Part shown: one piece after another, positions 11,290 to 21,874 of the stretch
How positions within the stretch are numbered: position 1 is the stretch's first letter
Layout of the letters: each line of letters starts with the position of its first letter
Assembly: GCF_032884065.1 (NCBI RefSeq)
Contig: NC_088863.1
Location: forward strand, 46,707,797 to 46,771,796
Origin: Artemia franciscana
Lineage: Eukaryota; Arthropoda; Branchiopoda; Anostraca; Artemiidae
Length of the DNA stretch: 64,000 nucleotides
Direction: 5' to 3'
Notes under the pieces: generated by a model
The model's database searches: none
What the model was told of the DNA's origin: nothing
Seen by the model: only the letters and a program-made list of their open reading frames with translations
Program-made: the position numbers and the translations under genes

Positions 11290-12765
11290 TTAAATAAAAA
11301 AACAAGTTTTTTCAACTGAAAGTAAGGAGCGACATTAAAACTTAAAACGAACAGAAATTACTTCGTATATGAAAGGGGCTGCTTCCTCATCAACGCCCCG
11401 CTCTTTACGCTATATTTTGACTCATTCTCTCAACTCTTCTTTTTAAAACAGTAAAAAACTTTAGCGAAAAGAGCGGGGCGTTGATGAGGAAGTAGCCCCT
11501 TTCATATACGAAACAAATAATTGAAGAAAAAACGGGTTTAATTTTTTTAATAAAGCAGTGACAACAAAATAAAATAAAAACTACACTTTAACTAACAAAA
11601 AATAAAAATACTCCGAATATTTCGGCCCCACCTCCGAGAGCCTTTCTCAACGTTCTCTTCGCCCCCTCGTCAGTACCTCTCTCTTTACACTAAATCTTAA
11701 ATTTTGGCCCAATTCATTAAGAATGACCCCCTGAATCATAAAAGCCGTAGAATAAATAGTTGACATTACTAAAAATACTTTAGCGTAAAGAGCGAGGTAT
11801 TAGGAGGAGGTGAGCCCCTCATATGGATAATAATTTCTGTTCGTTTTAAGTTTTAATGCTGCTCCTTACTTCCAGCTGAAAAAAACTTTTTCATATTTAT
11901 TTTTTCATTGTTTTTTTTTTAATAATGCTAGTAAATCCTGCGCTCACTTCATGGAAATTTTCTTCCCCCATGTCAAATTCCTCGATGGAAAGTTCCCCCA
12001 GTATATCCCCCTCTTTTCAACCCCTCCCCCAACCAAAAAATCCTCCTGAAACACCTGTACACTTCCCAATAACTATTACTATATGTAAGCACTGGTTAAA
12101 GTTTGTAACTTGTAGCCCCTCCCACGGGGACTGTGGAGGAGTAAGTCGTCCCCAAAGACATAGTTATAAGGTTTTTCGACTCCGCTGAATAAAATGGCTA
12201 TCTCAGAATTTTGATCCGTTGACTTTGGGAAAATAATTAGCGTGGGAGGGGGCCTAGGTGCCCTCCAATTTTTTTGGTCACTTAAAAAAGAGCACTAGAA
12301 CTTTTCATTTCCGTTAGAATGAGCCCTCTCGCAACATTCTAGGACAACTGGGTTGATACGATCACCCCTGGGAAAAAGAAAAAAGAAAAAAAAAAACAAA
12401 CAAATAAACACGCATCCGTGATCTCCCTTCTGGCAAAAAATACAAAGTTCCACATTTTTGCAGATGAAACTTCTACAGTAGGGTTCTCTGATACGCTGAA
12501 TCTGATGGTGTAATTTTTGTTAAGATTCTATGACTTTTAGGGGGTGTTTCCCTCTATTTTCTAAAATAACACAAATTTTCTCAGGCTCGTAACTTTTGGT
12601 GCGTAAGATTAAACTTGATGAAACTTATATATTTAAAATCAGCATTAAAATGCGATTCTTTTGATGTAGCTATTGATATCAAAATTCCATTTTTTCGAGT
12701 TTTGGTTTCTATTGAGCCGGGTCGCTCCTTACTACAGTTCGTTACCACGAACTGTTTGATTTTTA
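11290..12765 (-). mobile_element. Family A element, minus orientation, near complete
   Basis: Read on the minus strand, it starts at 12765 with the hairpin CAGTTCGTGGTAACGAACTG and runs to a long palindrome at 11290-11515 (GCGGGGCGTTGATGAGGAAG paired with its complement). The middle module is shortened, and 11516-11600 carries the AAAAAACGGGTTTAATTT segment also present at 4795-4870. Short frames inside (11925-12188 and 12615-12827) are antisense to the element and recur in other copies. It encodes no transposase. Confidence 0.8.
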
Positions 12766-12769
12766 TTCT

Positions 12770-13097
12770 TTTAAAAAGTAGACTTGTGACAAAGAGTCAA
12801 ACTTTAGTGCAAAAAGCGAGGCGTTGAGGAGGAAAGAGCGTCTTTCATATACAAAATAATTTCTGTTCGTTTTAAGTTTTAATCTTGCTCCTTACTTTCA
12901 GTTAAAAAACTCGTTTTTTATTAAATTTTCTGACCGTTTTTTAACTAATGCAGGTTCGAGTTTGGCTCATCGTACATGAAAAACTAAAACGAAATTTATA
13001 TATTAATATTGGCACATTTATTCCCTATTAACAATCACCCTCTCCTCAATACCTTTCTCTTTACGTTAAAACTGTTAGCACTGTCAAAAAAGCGTCC
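12770..13097 (-). mobile_element. Family A fragment, right end, minus orientation
   Basis: It holds one arm of the right-end palindrome (GCGAGGCGTTGAGGAGGAAA, TTTCTGTTCGTTTTAAGTTT) and then the start of the neighbouring module (GTTCGAGTTTGGCTCATCGT). It lies between two other family A pieces, so this stretch is a cluster of nested or recombined copies. Confidence 0.65.
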
Positions 13098-13920
13098 TAT
13101 CAAACACTTCGTGGTAACGAACTGTAGAAAGGAGCGACCCGGCTCAATAGTAACCGAAACTCGAAAAACTGGAATTTTGATACCAATAGTTACATCAAAA
13201 GAATCGCATTTTAATGCTTATTTTAAATATATAAGTCTCATCAAGATCAGTTGTACCCGTCAAAAGTTACGAGCCTGATTAAAAATGTGATTAAAATGTG
13301 CCTCATTTTAGAAAATAGGTAAAAACACTCCTTAAAAGTCATACAATCTTAACGAAAATCACACCATCAGATTCAGCGTAAAAGAGAACCTTATTGTAGA
13401 AGTTTCAAGCTCCTATCTACAAAAATGTGGAATTTCGCATTTTTGCCAGAAAACAGATCACGGATGCGCGTTTATTTGTTTTTTTTTTTTGTTTGTTTTT
13501 TTGTTTGTTTTTTTGTTTTTTTCCCAGGGGTGATCGTATCGACTGAGTAGTCCTAGAATGTCGCGAGAGGGCTCATTCTAACGGAAACTAAAAGTTCTAG
13601 TGCCCTTTTTAAGTGACCGAAAAAATTGGAGGACACCTAGGCCCCCTCCCTCAGTCATTTTTCCCAAAAGTTAGCGAGTCAAAATTCTGAGATAGCCATT
13701 TTATTCGCCATAGTCGAAAAACCTAATAACTATGTCTTTAGGGACGACTTACTCCCCCGCAGTCCCCGTGGGAGGGGCTGCAAGTTGCAAACTTTGACCT
13801 GTGTTTATATATAGTAATGGTTACTAGGAAGTGTACAGACGTTTTCAGGGGGATTTTTTTGGTTTAGGGGGGAGTCGAGGAGGGGGTTATGTGGGAGAAT
13901 ATTTCCATGGAGAAATCCAA
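13098..13920 (+). mobile_element. Family A element, left part only
   Basis: It starts at CACTTCGTGGTAACGAACTG, a hairpin with a decayed left arm, and follows the family order through CCATCAGATTCAGCGTA, CAGGGGTGATCGTATCGACT and GTGTACAGACGTTTTCAGGG. It breaks off at about 13920, where a fold-back element begins. The right-hand modules and the palindrome are missing. Confidence 0.75.
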
Positions 13921-14250
13921 GTCGAATATCCAAGTCAGACTCAAAACGAGCAGAAATTAACATGAGTAGGGTTCAAAACCCCTATGCTTTCTAAAAGCTT
14001 GAATATAATTTGTACTTTACTGAAAAAATTCAAATGAATGTGCATTGTCAGTTTAATATACATATGCTGATATTTGTTCCTTAAAATCTCAATTAATATT
14101 TGATTTCTTAAAGTTATAAAAGTGAAAACATTTAAAAGAATTTTTCAGTGAGGTGCAAATTATGTTCTGGCTTTTAGAAAGTATAGGGGTTTTGAACCCT
14201 GCTCATGTTAGTTTCTGCTCGTTTCGAATTTGACTTGGTTATTTGTTGTA
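13920..14250. mobile_element. Fold-back MITE with about 75-bp inverted ends
   Basis: The left end (13919-13998, with ACGAGCAGAAATTAACATGA and GGGTTCAAAACCCCTATGCT) is the reverse complement of the right end (about 14175-14246), with few mismatches. The 180-bp centre is AT-rich. It carries the same AAAACGAACAGAAATTA-type motif as family A and the 6.2-7.75 kb fold-back. No coding capacity. Confidence 0.75.
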
Positions 14251-14351
14251 ATTTCTGTTCGTTTTGGGTTTAATTTATTTATTGATGTTGATTTTTGGTA
14301 GTTGTATACTTGGTAGATTATTTGATTCTTTTTTTGTTCAGTTTGTTTAAA

Positions 14352-14995
14352 TGTAGTAGTAGTGGTAGTATTAATTTATTAACCAAAGGAAATAACACAG
14401 ATAAAATCAATCGGTTGCACACCAAAAGCGGTGCTTGTGAGGGTGTGTTACTAACAAAAAAGAACCAAAATAGAAGAGAAAAAAAAAGAGTTAATCTAAA
14501 ATGAGCAGAAGGGTGAAACCGTGTACCAAGAAAAAAAAACTTACATAAATAATTCATACACAATCAAACACATAATTTCATGATCCCGAAGCAAAAAAAA
14601 CGAAAAAAAAACACAATAAACAATTATTTCCAATATTAAATCAATCAATCTCAATCTATTTCAAAGGTATACTCCACCAAGCAACCCCACACGCAGCACG
14701 GTTTTAAATTGATTAATGGGCAATTCTTTGGTACTTGGAACAAGCTTATTCCACAGCTTAGCCCCTCTATAAATAACTGAAAAAGCAGTCCTACTTGAAA
14801 CTAGGCGTGGAACCTCAATATCTCCACTTGTTCAAGTTCTGTGACCACGAATATTAGATCTATCCCGAAAAATTCCTGTAAAACATTCTGAAACGCACCC
14901 ATACAGCACCCATTGCTGCGCACAATTGCTGCGCACAATGCTGAAAAGAATTGATGTCTGAAAACTTTGTTGGGTATGGCAAATGATGGGTGTAG
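14352..14995 (-). pseudogene. LINE ORF2 C-terminus and 3' tail, minus strand
   Basis: On the minus strand, 14990 down to 14650 reads FTGIFRDRSNIRGHRT, a stop, then TSGDIEVPRLVSSRTAF, SVIYRGAKLWNKLVPS and ELPINQFKTVLRVGLL. The ga-K-L-W-N-x-L-P core followed by a Q-F-K helix is the usual end of LINE reverse transcriptase proteins. Downstream, the 3' untranslated part ends at 14352-14385 with GGTTAATAAATTAATACTAC and a (TAC)n tail. It is 5' truncated against a family B unit. The in-frame stop shows it is inactive. Confidence 0.7.
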
Positions 14996-14997
14996 GG

Positions 14998-15180
14998 GCT
15001 CTTTCAAATCGTTTTGACTCTTAAAAGGGCACTACAACCTTCAATTTCAAATCAAATGAGCCCCATCTGAAGTTTATGTGACCATCCATTCCCTAAGAAC
15101 CTTATATGCCCACAAAGCATGACTTACAACCCTATCCCCAGGGCACTGAGGGGTTGCGTTAATCCTAGAGGCAATGATTT
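14998..15180 (-). repeat. Family B single unit, minus orientation
   Basis: TTTGACTCTTAAAAGGGCAC, TCAAATGAGCCCCATCTGAA and CTTACAACCCTATCCCCAGG are complements of the family B blocks in order. It adjoins a family A copy that starts at 15193. Confidence 0.65.
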
Positions 15181-15192
15181 TACTCTTTGGAT

Positions 15193-16950
15193 GATCAAAC
15201 AGTTCGTGGTAACGAACTGTAGTAAGGAGCGACCCGGCTCAATAGTAACCAAAACTCTAAAGAATTGAATTTTGATATCAATAGCTACATCAAAAGAATC
15301 GCATTTTAATGCTGATTTTAAATATATAAAATTCATCAAGTTTAGTCCTACCCATCAAAAGTTACGAGCCTGAGAAAATTTGCCTTATTTATGAAAATAG
15401 GGGGAAACACCCCCTAAAATTCGTAGGATCTTAACGAAAATGACACCATCAGATTCAGCGTATCAGAGAACCCTACTGTAGAAGTTTCAAGCTCCTATCT
15501 ACAAAAATGTGGAATTTTGTATTTTTTGCCAGAAGACAAATCACGGGTGCGTGTTTATTTGTTTGTTTTTTTTGTTTTTTTTTTTCCCAGGGGTCATCGT
15601 ATCGACCAAGTGGTCCTAGAATGTCGCAAGAGGGCTCATTCTAACGGAAATGAAAAGTTCTAGTGCCCTTTTTAAGTGACCAAAAAATTTGGAGGGCATC
15701 TACGCCCCCTCCCACGCTAATTTTTTTCCCAAAGTCAACGGATCAAAATTTTGAGATAGCCATTTTGTTCAGCATAGTAGAAAACCATAATAACTATGTC
15801 TTTGGGGATGACTTACTCCCCCACAATCCCTGGGGGAGGGGCTGCAAGTTACAAACTTTGACCAGTGTTTACATATAGTAATGGTTATTGGGAAGTGTAC
15901 AGACGTTTTCAGGGGGATTTTATTTTATTTGGGGGTGGGGCTGAGGATAGGGGGCTATGTTGGAGGATCTTTCCTTGGAGGAATCTGTCATGGGGGAAGA
16001 AAAATTCAGTGAAAAGGGCGCAGGATTCTCTAGCATTACTATAAGAAAACAATGAAAAATAAACATGAAAACGTTTTTTTCAAATGAAAGGAAGAAGTAG
16101 CATTGAAACTTAAAACGAACAGAGATTATTGCGGTTATGAGGGGTTCTAAAAATACTTTAGCATAAAGAGCGAGGTATTTAGGAGGAGATAAATACCTTG
16201 CTCTTTATGCTAAAGTATTTTTAGTAATTTCAACTATTTATTCTACGGCCTTTCTGATTCAGGGGTCATTCTTAAAGAATTGGGACAAAACTTACGATTT
16301 AGTGTAAAGAGCGAGGTATTAACGAGGGTACAAACCCCCTCGTATACATAATAAAAATATAAGGTTATGAAAGTTTGTTACGTAAGTTAATTCTTAAGTT
16401 ACGCATATTTTTTACTAATAAAAACGTTCGTTAAAATTAAAAGTTCTAGTTGCCTTTTTAAGTAACCGAAAAATTACAGGGCAACTAGGCCTCCTTCCTC
16501 ACCCCTTATTTCTAAAAATCATCTGATCAAAACTAAGAGAAAGCCATTTAGCCAAAAAAGGAATTAATATGCAAATTTCATTTTAATAATTTATGTGCGG
16601 AGAGCCAAAACCAAACATGCATTAATTCAAAAACGTTCAGAAATTAAATAAAAAAAAACTAATTTTTTTAGCTGAAAGTAAGGAGCGACATTAAAACTTA
16701 AAACGAACAGAAATTACTCCGTATATGAAATGGGTTGTCTCCTCCACAATCCCTCGCTCTTTACGCTAAAGTTTGACTTTTTGCCACAATCCTACTTTTT
16801 AAAACAATTAAAAGCTTTAGCGTAAAGAGCGAGGGATTGTGGAGGGGGCAACCCATTTCATATACGGAGTAATTTCTGTTCGTTTTAAGTTTTAATGTCG
16901 CTCCTTACTTTCAGCTAAAAAAATTAGTTTTTTTTTATTTAATTTTGAGC
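15193..16950 (+). mobile_element. Family A element, full length (reference copy 1)
   Basis: The left end carries the hairpin CAGTTCGTGGTAACGAACTG (8-bp stem, 4-nt loop) followed by TAGTAAGGAGCGACC. The first module ends near 16060. An inner copy of the terminal motif (AAATGAAAGGAAGAAGTAGC) opens the second module (16080-16670), which contains its own hairpin around GCATAAAGAGCGAGGTATTT. The right end (16665-16950) is a near-perfect palindrome with arms of about 125 bp, opening with GCTGAAAGTAAGGAGCGAC and closing with its complement. There is no transposase frame. It is strikingly similar to the copy at 35798-37548. Confidence 0.85.
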
Positions 16951-17034
16951 AAAATCGGCATTTCATAATTTTAATCAGATTTGTTTAAAGAAGAGGGGCT
17001 GTCGGAAGAAAAGGGGGCTAGATACCGTCCATCA

Positions 17035-17215
17035 CGTTTTACTCTTAAAAGGGAACTAGATATCTCGATTTTTAACCAAATGTGCCTCCTCTATAGTTTA
17101 TACAACCATCCCTTTCATAAAAAAACCTCACAAACCCCTAGGGCATAACTTACAACCCTTTTCCCTACACTCTGGGGTTTGTTTCCACACCAAAAGCGTT
17201 GTTGGATGATACCAT
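17035..17215 (-). repeat. Family B single unit, minus orientation
   Basis: CACGTTTTACTCTTAAAAGG, GTTTATACAACCATCCCTTT and CATAACTTACAACCCTTTTC match the complement of family B. No gene. Confidence 0.6.
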
Positions 17216-18842
17216 GGGCGGATCCAAGGGGCAGGGGACTTAGGCCTCCCAGGATTTTTCTGGTGCCCAAGTTCGCATTCCGTTCTTCTTTGTTTTGTTA
17301 AATTTTTTTCAAATGAACTTGTCAATTTGATAATTAATCTTAACTGATTTACCCAAATAACAACAAAAAGCAAAACTTTCCTATGAAGGTAAAGAGCAAA
17401 GTTGAAACTTAAAACGAACAAAATTATTTATGTTCTGCCAGCTCAGTAGAAAAGTAATCTGCAAATTATAGTAGAAAAGTAATCTGCAAATTATAGTAGA
17501 AAAGTAATCTGCAAATTATAGTAGAAAAGTAATCTGCAAATTATAGTAGAAAAGTAATCTGCAAATTATAGTAGAAAAGTAATCTGCAAAATTAGCATAA
17601 AAATCTTTGATTACTGCTATCTTCCCCTATTTTACGAACGTGGAAACTCATGTTGAAGATGAATCATTTTTTCTAGACGTTCGGTAAGTTATAGCTGTTT
17701 GTCTATTCACAATGACAGATTAAAAAGTAGAAAATGGATAAAAATATAAATTCTGGACAAGAACATATAATGGATAAGAGACGAATACTGATGACTGAAT
17801 GTGGAAGGGGACTGAAGGATGTTATCGGATATTTAGGTAAAATATCCAAAAATACCCGGAAATCAAAAGGTATGTTTCGACAAGTAATAAACCCCCCCAC
17901 CCTCAAAAAATACTTGATTTTAGTTTTGTGACTAATTAAATAGCGAGTGGCCCAATAGGACTTTCTTGTGAATAAATCTATCTCTCTATCTTTTTAACTA
18001 TATAGCTAATTTAGTTGAAATTAGATGAATGAAAGAGTTAAAAGCAATCTAGGCCAGGAACAGATCCATGAGGTTGGAGGGGGCGAACCTCCCACCAAGA
18101 AACTTCTGGCATCCTTATTCCGTTCTTTTTTCTTTTTTAAAATAAACTTTTCAATTTGGGGCCCACCTCGAGCCATATCGGCACCTTTGGTCCAGTGGCC
18201 CCCACACCCAAGATTTTGCTCTTGATCTGCTAGAGAATCAGACATGGAACTGCTCAGACGATCATTTTACGAATCATTTCGTCATAAAATTATAAGATAG
18301 ACCTCGTTTTCAGGAAAAATCAATCATATAATTAAACTTGCTTACTAGATCTTCCTCTTTAGATCTTGTTTCCTTTTTTCTTTTTTTTTTTGGCAGATTT
18401 TCTTATTCTGTTTCTTAAGAGCCCGTCGATTCAGGGCACGGTTTCTGAGTGTCAATGATGGGGGTATAATTAGGCAACTTACAGCATTAATTTATGCTAA
18501 GGAGTAATTTTTTGAACTGCCCCTGCCCCCTCCCCACTCAGAAAATCCTAAACTTTAGTTTTGTGATTAATTAAATAGCGAATGGCCCAATAGAATTTTT
18601 GTGTGATAAATCTAATTATTTATTTTAATTATAAGAGTTAAAAGAAATTTAGGCCAGGAAAACATCCACGGGGTCGGAGGGGCTGACCCTTCCCCCAAGA
18701 TATTTCTGGCGCCCTTATTCAGTTCATTGTTCTTTATTTAACCTTTTTTAAAATAAACTTGTCAATTTGGTGCCCACCTCGAGTCAGATTGGCGCCCTTG
18801 GTCCAGGGCCTCCTCCAAGATTGTTTTCTAGATCCACCCCTG
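17214..18842. repeat. Three related copies of an unclassified dispersed repeat
   Basis: Blocks such as TTTCTGGTGCCCAAGTTCGC, AACTTGTCAATTTGGTGCCC and GCCCACCTCGAG recur at 17214-17330, 17937-18245 and 18548-18842. The last two are direct repeats about 615 bp apart; both open with TAATTAAATAGCGAGTGGCCC-like sequence and an AATAAATCTATC-like tail that resembles a LINE 3' end. The short frames here are not supported as genes. They may be 3' ends of one LINE or SINE family. Confidence 0.55.
17445..17591. repeat. 25-bp minisatellite, about six copies
   Basis: The unit AGTAGAAAAGTAATCTGCAA plus ATTAT is repeated head to tail six times with almost no variation. The near identity suggests recent expansion or active slippage. 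Confidence 0.95.
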
Positions 18843-18849
18843 TATGATA

Positions 18850-20085
18850 TTTAGACGGTTTTGAATAAAATGGCAATCTTAGAATTTCTATTAGATGCAT
18901 TTTGGGACAATACGACGCGTATGTGTGTGTGTGTGGGGGGGGGGGGGTTTAGCTGTCGTAAGATCACTTTGACTCTTAAAAAGAGCATTAGAATTTCTAA
19001 TGATCAATCCAATGAATCCACTCCGAAGTTTGTATGACAACGCTTTCTATGAAAATCTTATATACCCCCAGGGCATTATTTACGACCCTTGTCCTGAGGG
19101 CTGGAGGGATTTGTTATCCTCAAAGACTTAGTTTCCAGACATTTCAAATACGTTGAACAAAATGTATATTTCAAAATTTTGATTGGAGAGTGATGGGGGG
19201 AATGGTGGGCGTGGTAGGGGAGTTAGTTGCTCTCTAACTATTGACTATTATAACCTTGACTATTGCAAATTGCACTAGCCCTTTCAATCTTGAATCGAAC
19301 GAGCCCTTTTTGAAAGTTCTACGTCTACGACAACGCTTTCTATATAAACCTTATATACCCCAAGGGCATAACTTGCAACCCTTGTCCTGAGGGCTGTGGG
19401 GGGATGTCATCTTCAAAGACGTAATTTCCAGGCCCTTCAACTACGTTAAACAAAATGGCTATATCAAAATATTGACCGGAAATGTTTGTGGAAATGGTGG
19501 GCGTGGGGGGCGGTATTCACCCTCCGATCACCTTCGACTATTAATAAGGGGACTAGCCCTCCCAATATAAAATGATATGAGCCCTTTTGAAGTTCTACGA
19601 CTACAATTTCTATACAAGCCTTATATGCCCCTAGAGTATAAACTACAACCTTTGCCCTTGAGAACTATGAGGGGGGGCTCATCCTCAAAGACATGATTTC
19701 CGAGCCTTTCAACTACGTTTAAAAATTGGCTATCTCAAAATTTTTATTGGATGTGTTTGAGAAATGGTGGGCGTGGAAGGGGGCTAGTTTCCCTCTAACA
19801 ACTTCCATAAGAACCTTATATTCCCTTAGGCCGTAACTTACAACCCTTTCCCTGAGGGGTCTAGGGATATTGTTGTCCTCAAAGACATAATTTCAGGATC
19901 TTTCAGCTATGTTGAAAAAAATGGCTATCTCTTAATTTTTATTGAATGTGTTTGGGGAAATGGTGGCTGTTGTATTAGTTACCCTCCAATCACTTTCGAC
20001 TATTAAAAAGGGGATTAGTCCTTTCAATTTCTAAAAGGAATGAGCCCTTTTGAAGTTTCTACGACAACTCCTTCGATAGGAAGTG
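18850..20085 (-). repeat. Family B tandem array, minus orientation, four to five units
   Basis: CTTATATACCCC-type blocks recur at about 19049, 19345, 19618 and 19825, each followed by CATAACTTACAACCCTTG-like sequence, a CTCAAAGACATAATTTC-like block and a GGCTATCTCAAAATTTTTATTGG-like region. A GT/G-rich run (18921-18947) lies at its left edge. It is the inverse of the 2.7-5.6 kb array and just as degraded. Confidence 0.8.
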
Positions 20086-20319
20086 CCTGTCTAAACCAAA
20101 ATAAATAACACATTGTGCCAACATCGTATGCAGTGCTATTGAGCCGGCTATTATTTCTGTTCGTTTTGGATTCATTTATTTACTGATGGTGAATTTGTGG
20201 TAGTTTTATGCTTAGAAGTTATTTTACTTTTTTTGCTCATTTTGGTTTAATTGAACTCTTCAATTTTCTTTGAAAAACTTGTTTCGTGAAAAGAGGTTTT
20301 TTAATTAATAAAAGGAAAG
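20086..20319. other. Non-coding spacer before the first Kir exon
   Basis: It contains TATTTCTGTTCGTTTTGGAT and the following sequence, also found near 14248 and 7640, so it is a fragment of the fold-back family ends. No frame or promoter can be supported. Confidence 0.4.
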
Positions 20320-20595
20320 GAGTGTATGTGGTGGGACTGGAATCCCATTTCCATTTCAATGATCCTTTTAGCTTTTATTTATTGTTTTAAGCAGATATGG
20401 TTCTTTTGATAATATGACAATGGTGCCAAATTTTTTTATATGTTCTGCTGAAACAACTTGACAGCCTGGCCTAGGAGACGTTACAAAGAATGTTGTTAAT
20501 TTGCTAGTTTTTCAAAATATGATTCATGGGCTTTCCCAATACTTGTGTGAACTTTCTTCTGATGGTAAATTTTTATTTGCAGATACTGACGGTAA
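20320..20595 (+). repeat. Family D repeat that ends at the first Kir exon
   Basis: AAGCAGATATGGTTCTTTTG, GATAATATGACAATGGTGCC, TCTGCTGAAACAACTTGACA, GACGTTACAAAGAATGTTGT and TTAATTTGCTAGTTTTTC match the copies at 2255-2520 and 7830-8172 in the same order. The copy ends with TTTTTATTTGCAGATACTG, where the AG at 20581-20582 is the apparent acceptor of Kir exon A. The match reaches a few bases into the exon. Confidence 0.7.
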
Positions 20596-20844
20596 AACAT
20601 AGCTGGAGTATGGACGTTCGCTTGGTTTCCAAAAACGGAGAATGTAACATAAGTAACGCAAATCTAACCCAAAATTCTCGCCTTCTTTCTGACCTTTTCA
20701 CCACACTAGTAGACGCAAGGTGGAGATGGATCGTCTTAATCATTGTTATTACGTTCTGGAGTAGTTGGTTATTCTTCGCAATTTTTTGGTATATCATTTG
20801 CTATGCTCATGGAGATTTTGAGATTGATAATCTTCCCCATGGCC
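20583..20844 (+). CDS. Kir potassium channel, exon A: N-terminal domain, slide helix and M1
   Basis: Inward rectifier K+ channels are plasma membrane tetramers that set resting potential and are gated by PIP2. This exon encodes 87 residues plus one base. Residues 13-23 (RLVSKNGECNI) are the conserved N-terminal strand, 36-49 (SDLFTTLVDARWRW) the interfacial slide helix, and about 50-75 the M1 helix (WSSWLFFAIFWYIICYA), followed by HGD. The acceptor is TTTGCAG at 20582 and the donor GCC|GTAAGT at 20845. The exon ends in phase 1, matching exon B. The upstream in-frame ATG at 20526 lies in the polypyrimidine/intron-like part of a repeat, so I do not take it as the start. The true start exon was not found. 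The first few codons overlap family D similarity. Which Irk/Kir subtype it is cannot be settled from this window. Confidence 0.9.
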
Positions 20845-21235
20845 GTAAGTAGTAATAGTTTCGAAATTATTTTATTGTTTAATTTCGTCTCTAGGATAAA
20901 AGTAATGACACCAGGTCAAGCATTGCACACTTAACTGTTAAAAAAAATTAAAATAAATAAATATTAAAAAATATTAAACAAATAAAAAAATTATCAAACA
21001 AAATAAAAAATTATTAAAATGAAATATAAAATAAAAATAAATAAATATCAAAAATATATTAATAAAATGTTAAAATAGATAAAGAATGCTTTTCTGGTAT
21101 ATCATTTGCTATGCTCATGGGGATTTTGAAATTGATAATCTTCCCAATGGCCGTAAATAGTAACAGTTTTGAAATTGTTTTTATTGTTTAATTTTGTCTC
21201 TAGGATAAATGTAATGACATCATGTCAAGCACACA
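20785..21235 (+). repeat. Tandem duplication of the end of exon A and its splice donor
   Basis: The segment 20788-20935 (last 57 bases of exon A, donor, and about 90 bases of intron) recurs at 21096-21240, 308 bp on, with about 85-90% identity. The second copy keeps the reading frame of the M1 end, but its donor is GCC|GTAAAT instead of GTAAGT and no acceptor precedes it. A-rich low-complexity tracts (AAATA-like, 20938-21090 and 21238-21380) follow each copy. It is a non-functional partial exon in intron 1. Confidence 0.85.
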
Positions 21236-21239
21236 GAAA

Positions 21240-21870
21240 AAGAAATTTGAACACTTAAAAAAAAATAAAAAGGTAAAAAACTAAAAAGATAAATTTAAAG
21301 ATAAAAAGATAGAAATAAATAAAATAAAAATAAAAGGTAAAAGTAATTAAATAAAAGGTAAAAAAATGTTAAAATAAATAAAGAAAGTTTGCAGCAAACG
21401 AAATTTCTTAGATTGAAGTAAGATACGAGATTATGTGAAAAGAGGTTAAGGTTAAGTGCAACATCAAAGAATCGCCCAATTTCCCCATTATATAAGCTTT
21501 TAGTTTGTGTGGTAAAACTATTCAGAATTGACTTGGTGATCTTGCCATAACTTGTAAACCTTGGATAAGAAATCCAAATCAATAACAGAAAACTAAAGGC
21601 CAACTTTCACTTTCGTGGAAGTCTTGGAAAAAAAAATTTAACCCCTCCCGCTTTGTATCAGAAATAAGAATGTTCAGGTTTACTGAAACTTAAATCAGTA
21701 GTAAGTGTGAATTTTGTTTTTTTAATCAAACAGAGTAAAAACAATGCAATAGAAAGATAGGGTGCAAAGAAAATTTCGAAAGCGGATATAAATTCAAATT
21801 CATTCAAATTCATTTAAATTCAAAAATTCCAATTCCATAAATTCAAAAGGAGAGCCTACGAATGTCAGTC
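21240..21870. other. AT-rich intron 1 sequence, nothing recognised
   Basis: A-rich low-complexity sequence is followed by unremarkable sequence with a short ATTCAAATTCATTC-type repeat at about 21790-21850. The minus-strand frame 21295-21603 is low-complexity and is not a gene. Confidence 0.4.
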
Positions 21871-21874
21871 AAAT

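Noticed and set aside
17445..17591. Regular 25-bp repeats that might suggest a CRISPR array
   Set aside because: Units are contiguous with no spacers, and the window is eukaryotic.
20526..20582. In-frame ATG upstream of Kir exon A as the start codon
   Set aside because: The residues it would add come from the polypyrimidine and acceptor part of a dispersed repeat, and the known Kir N-terminal region begins only after the AG at 20582.
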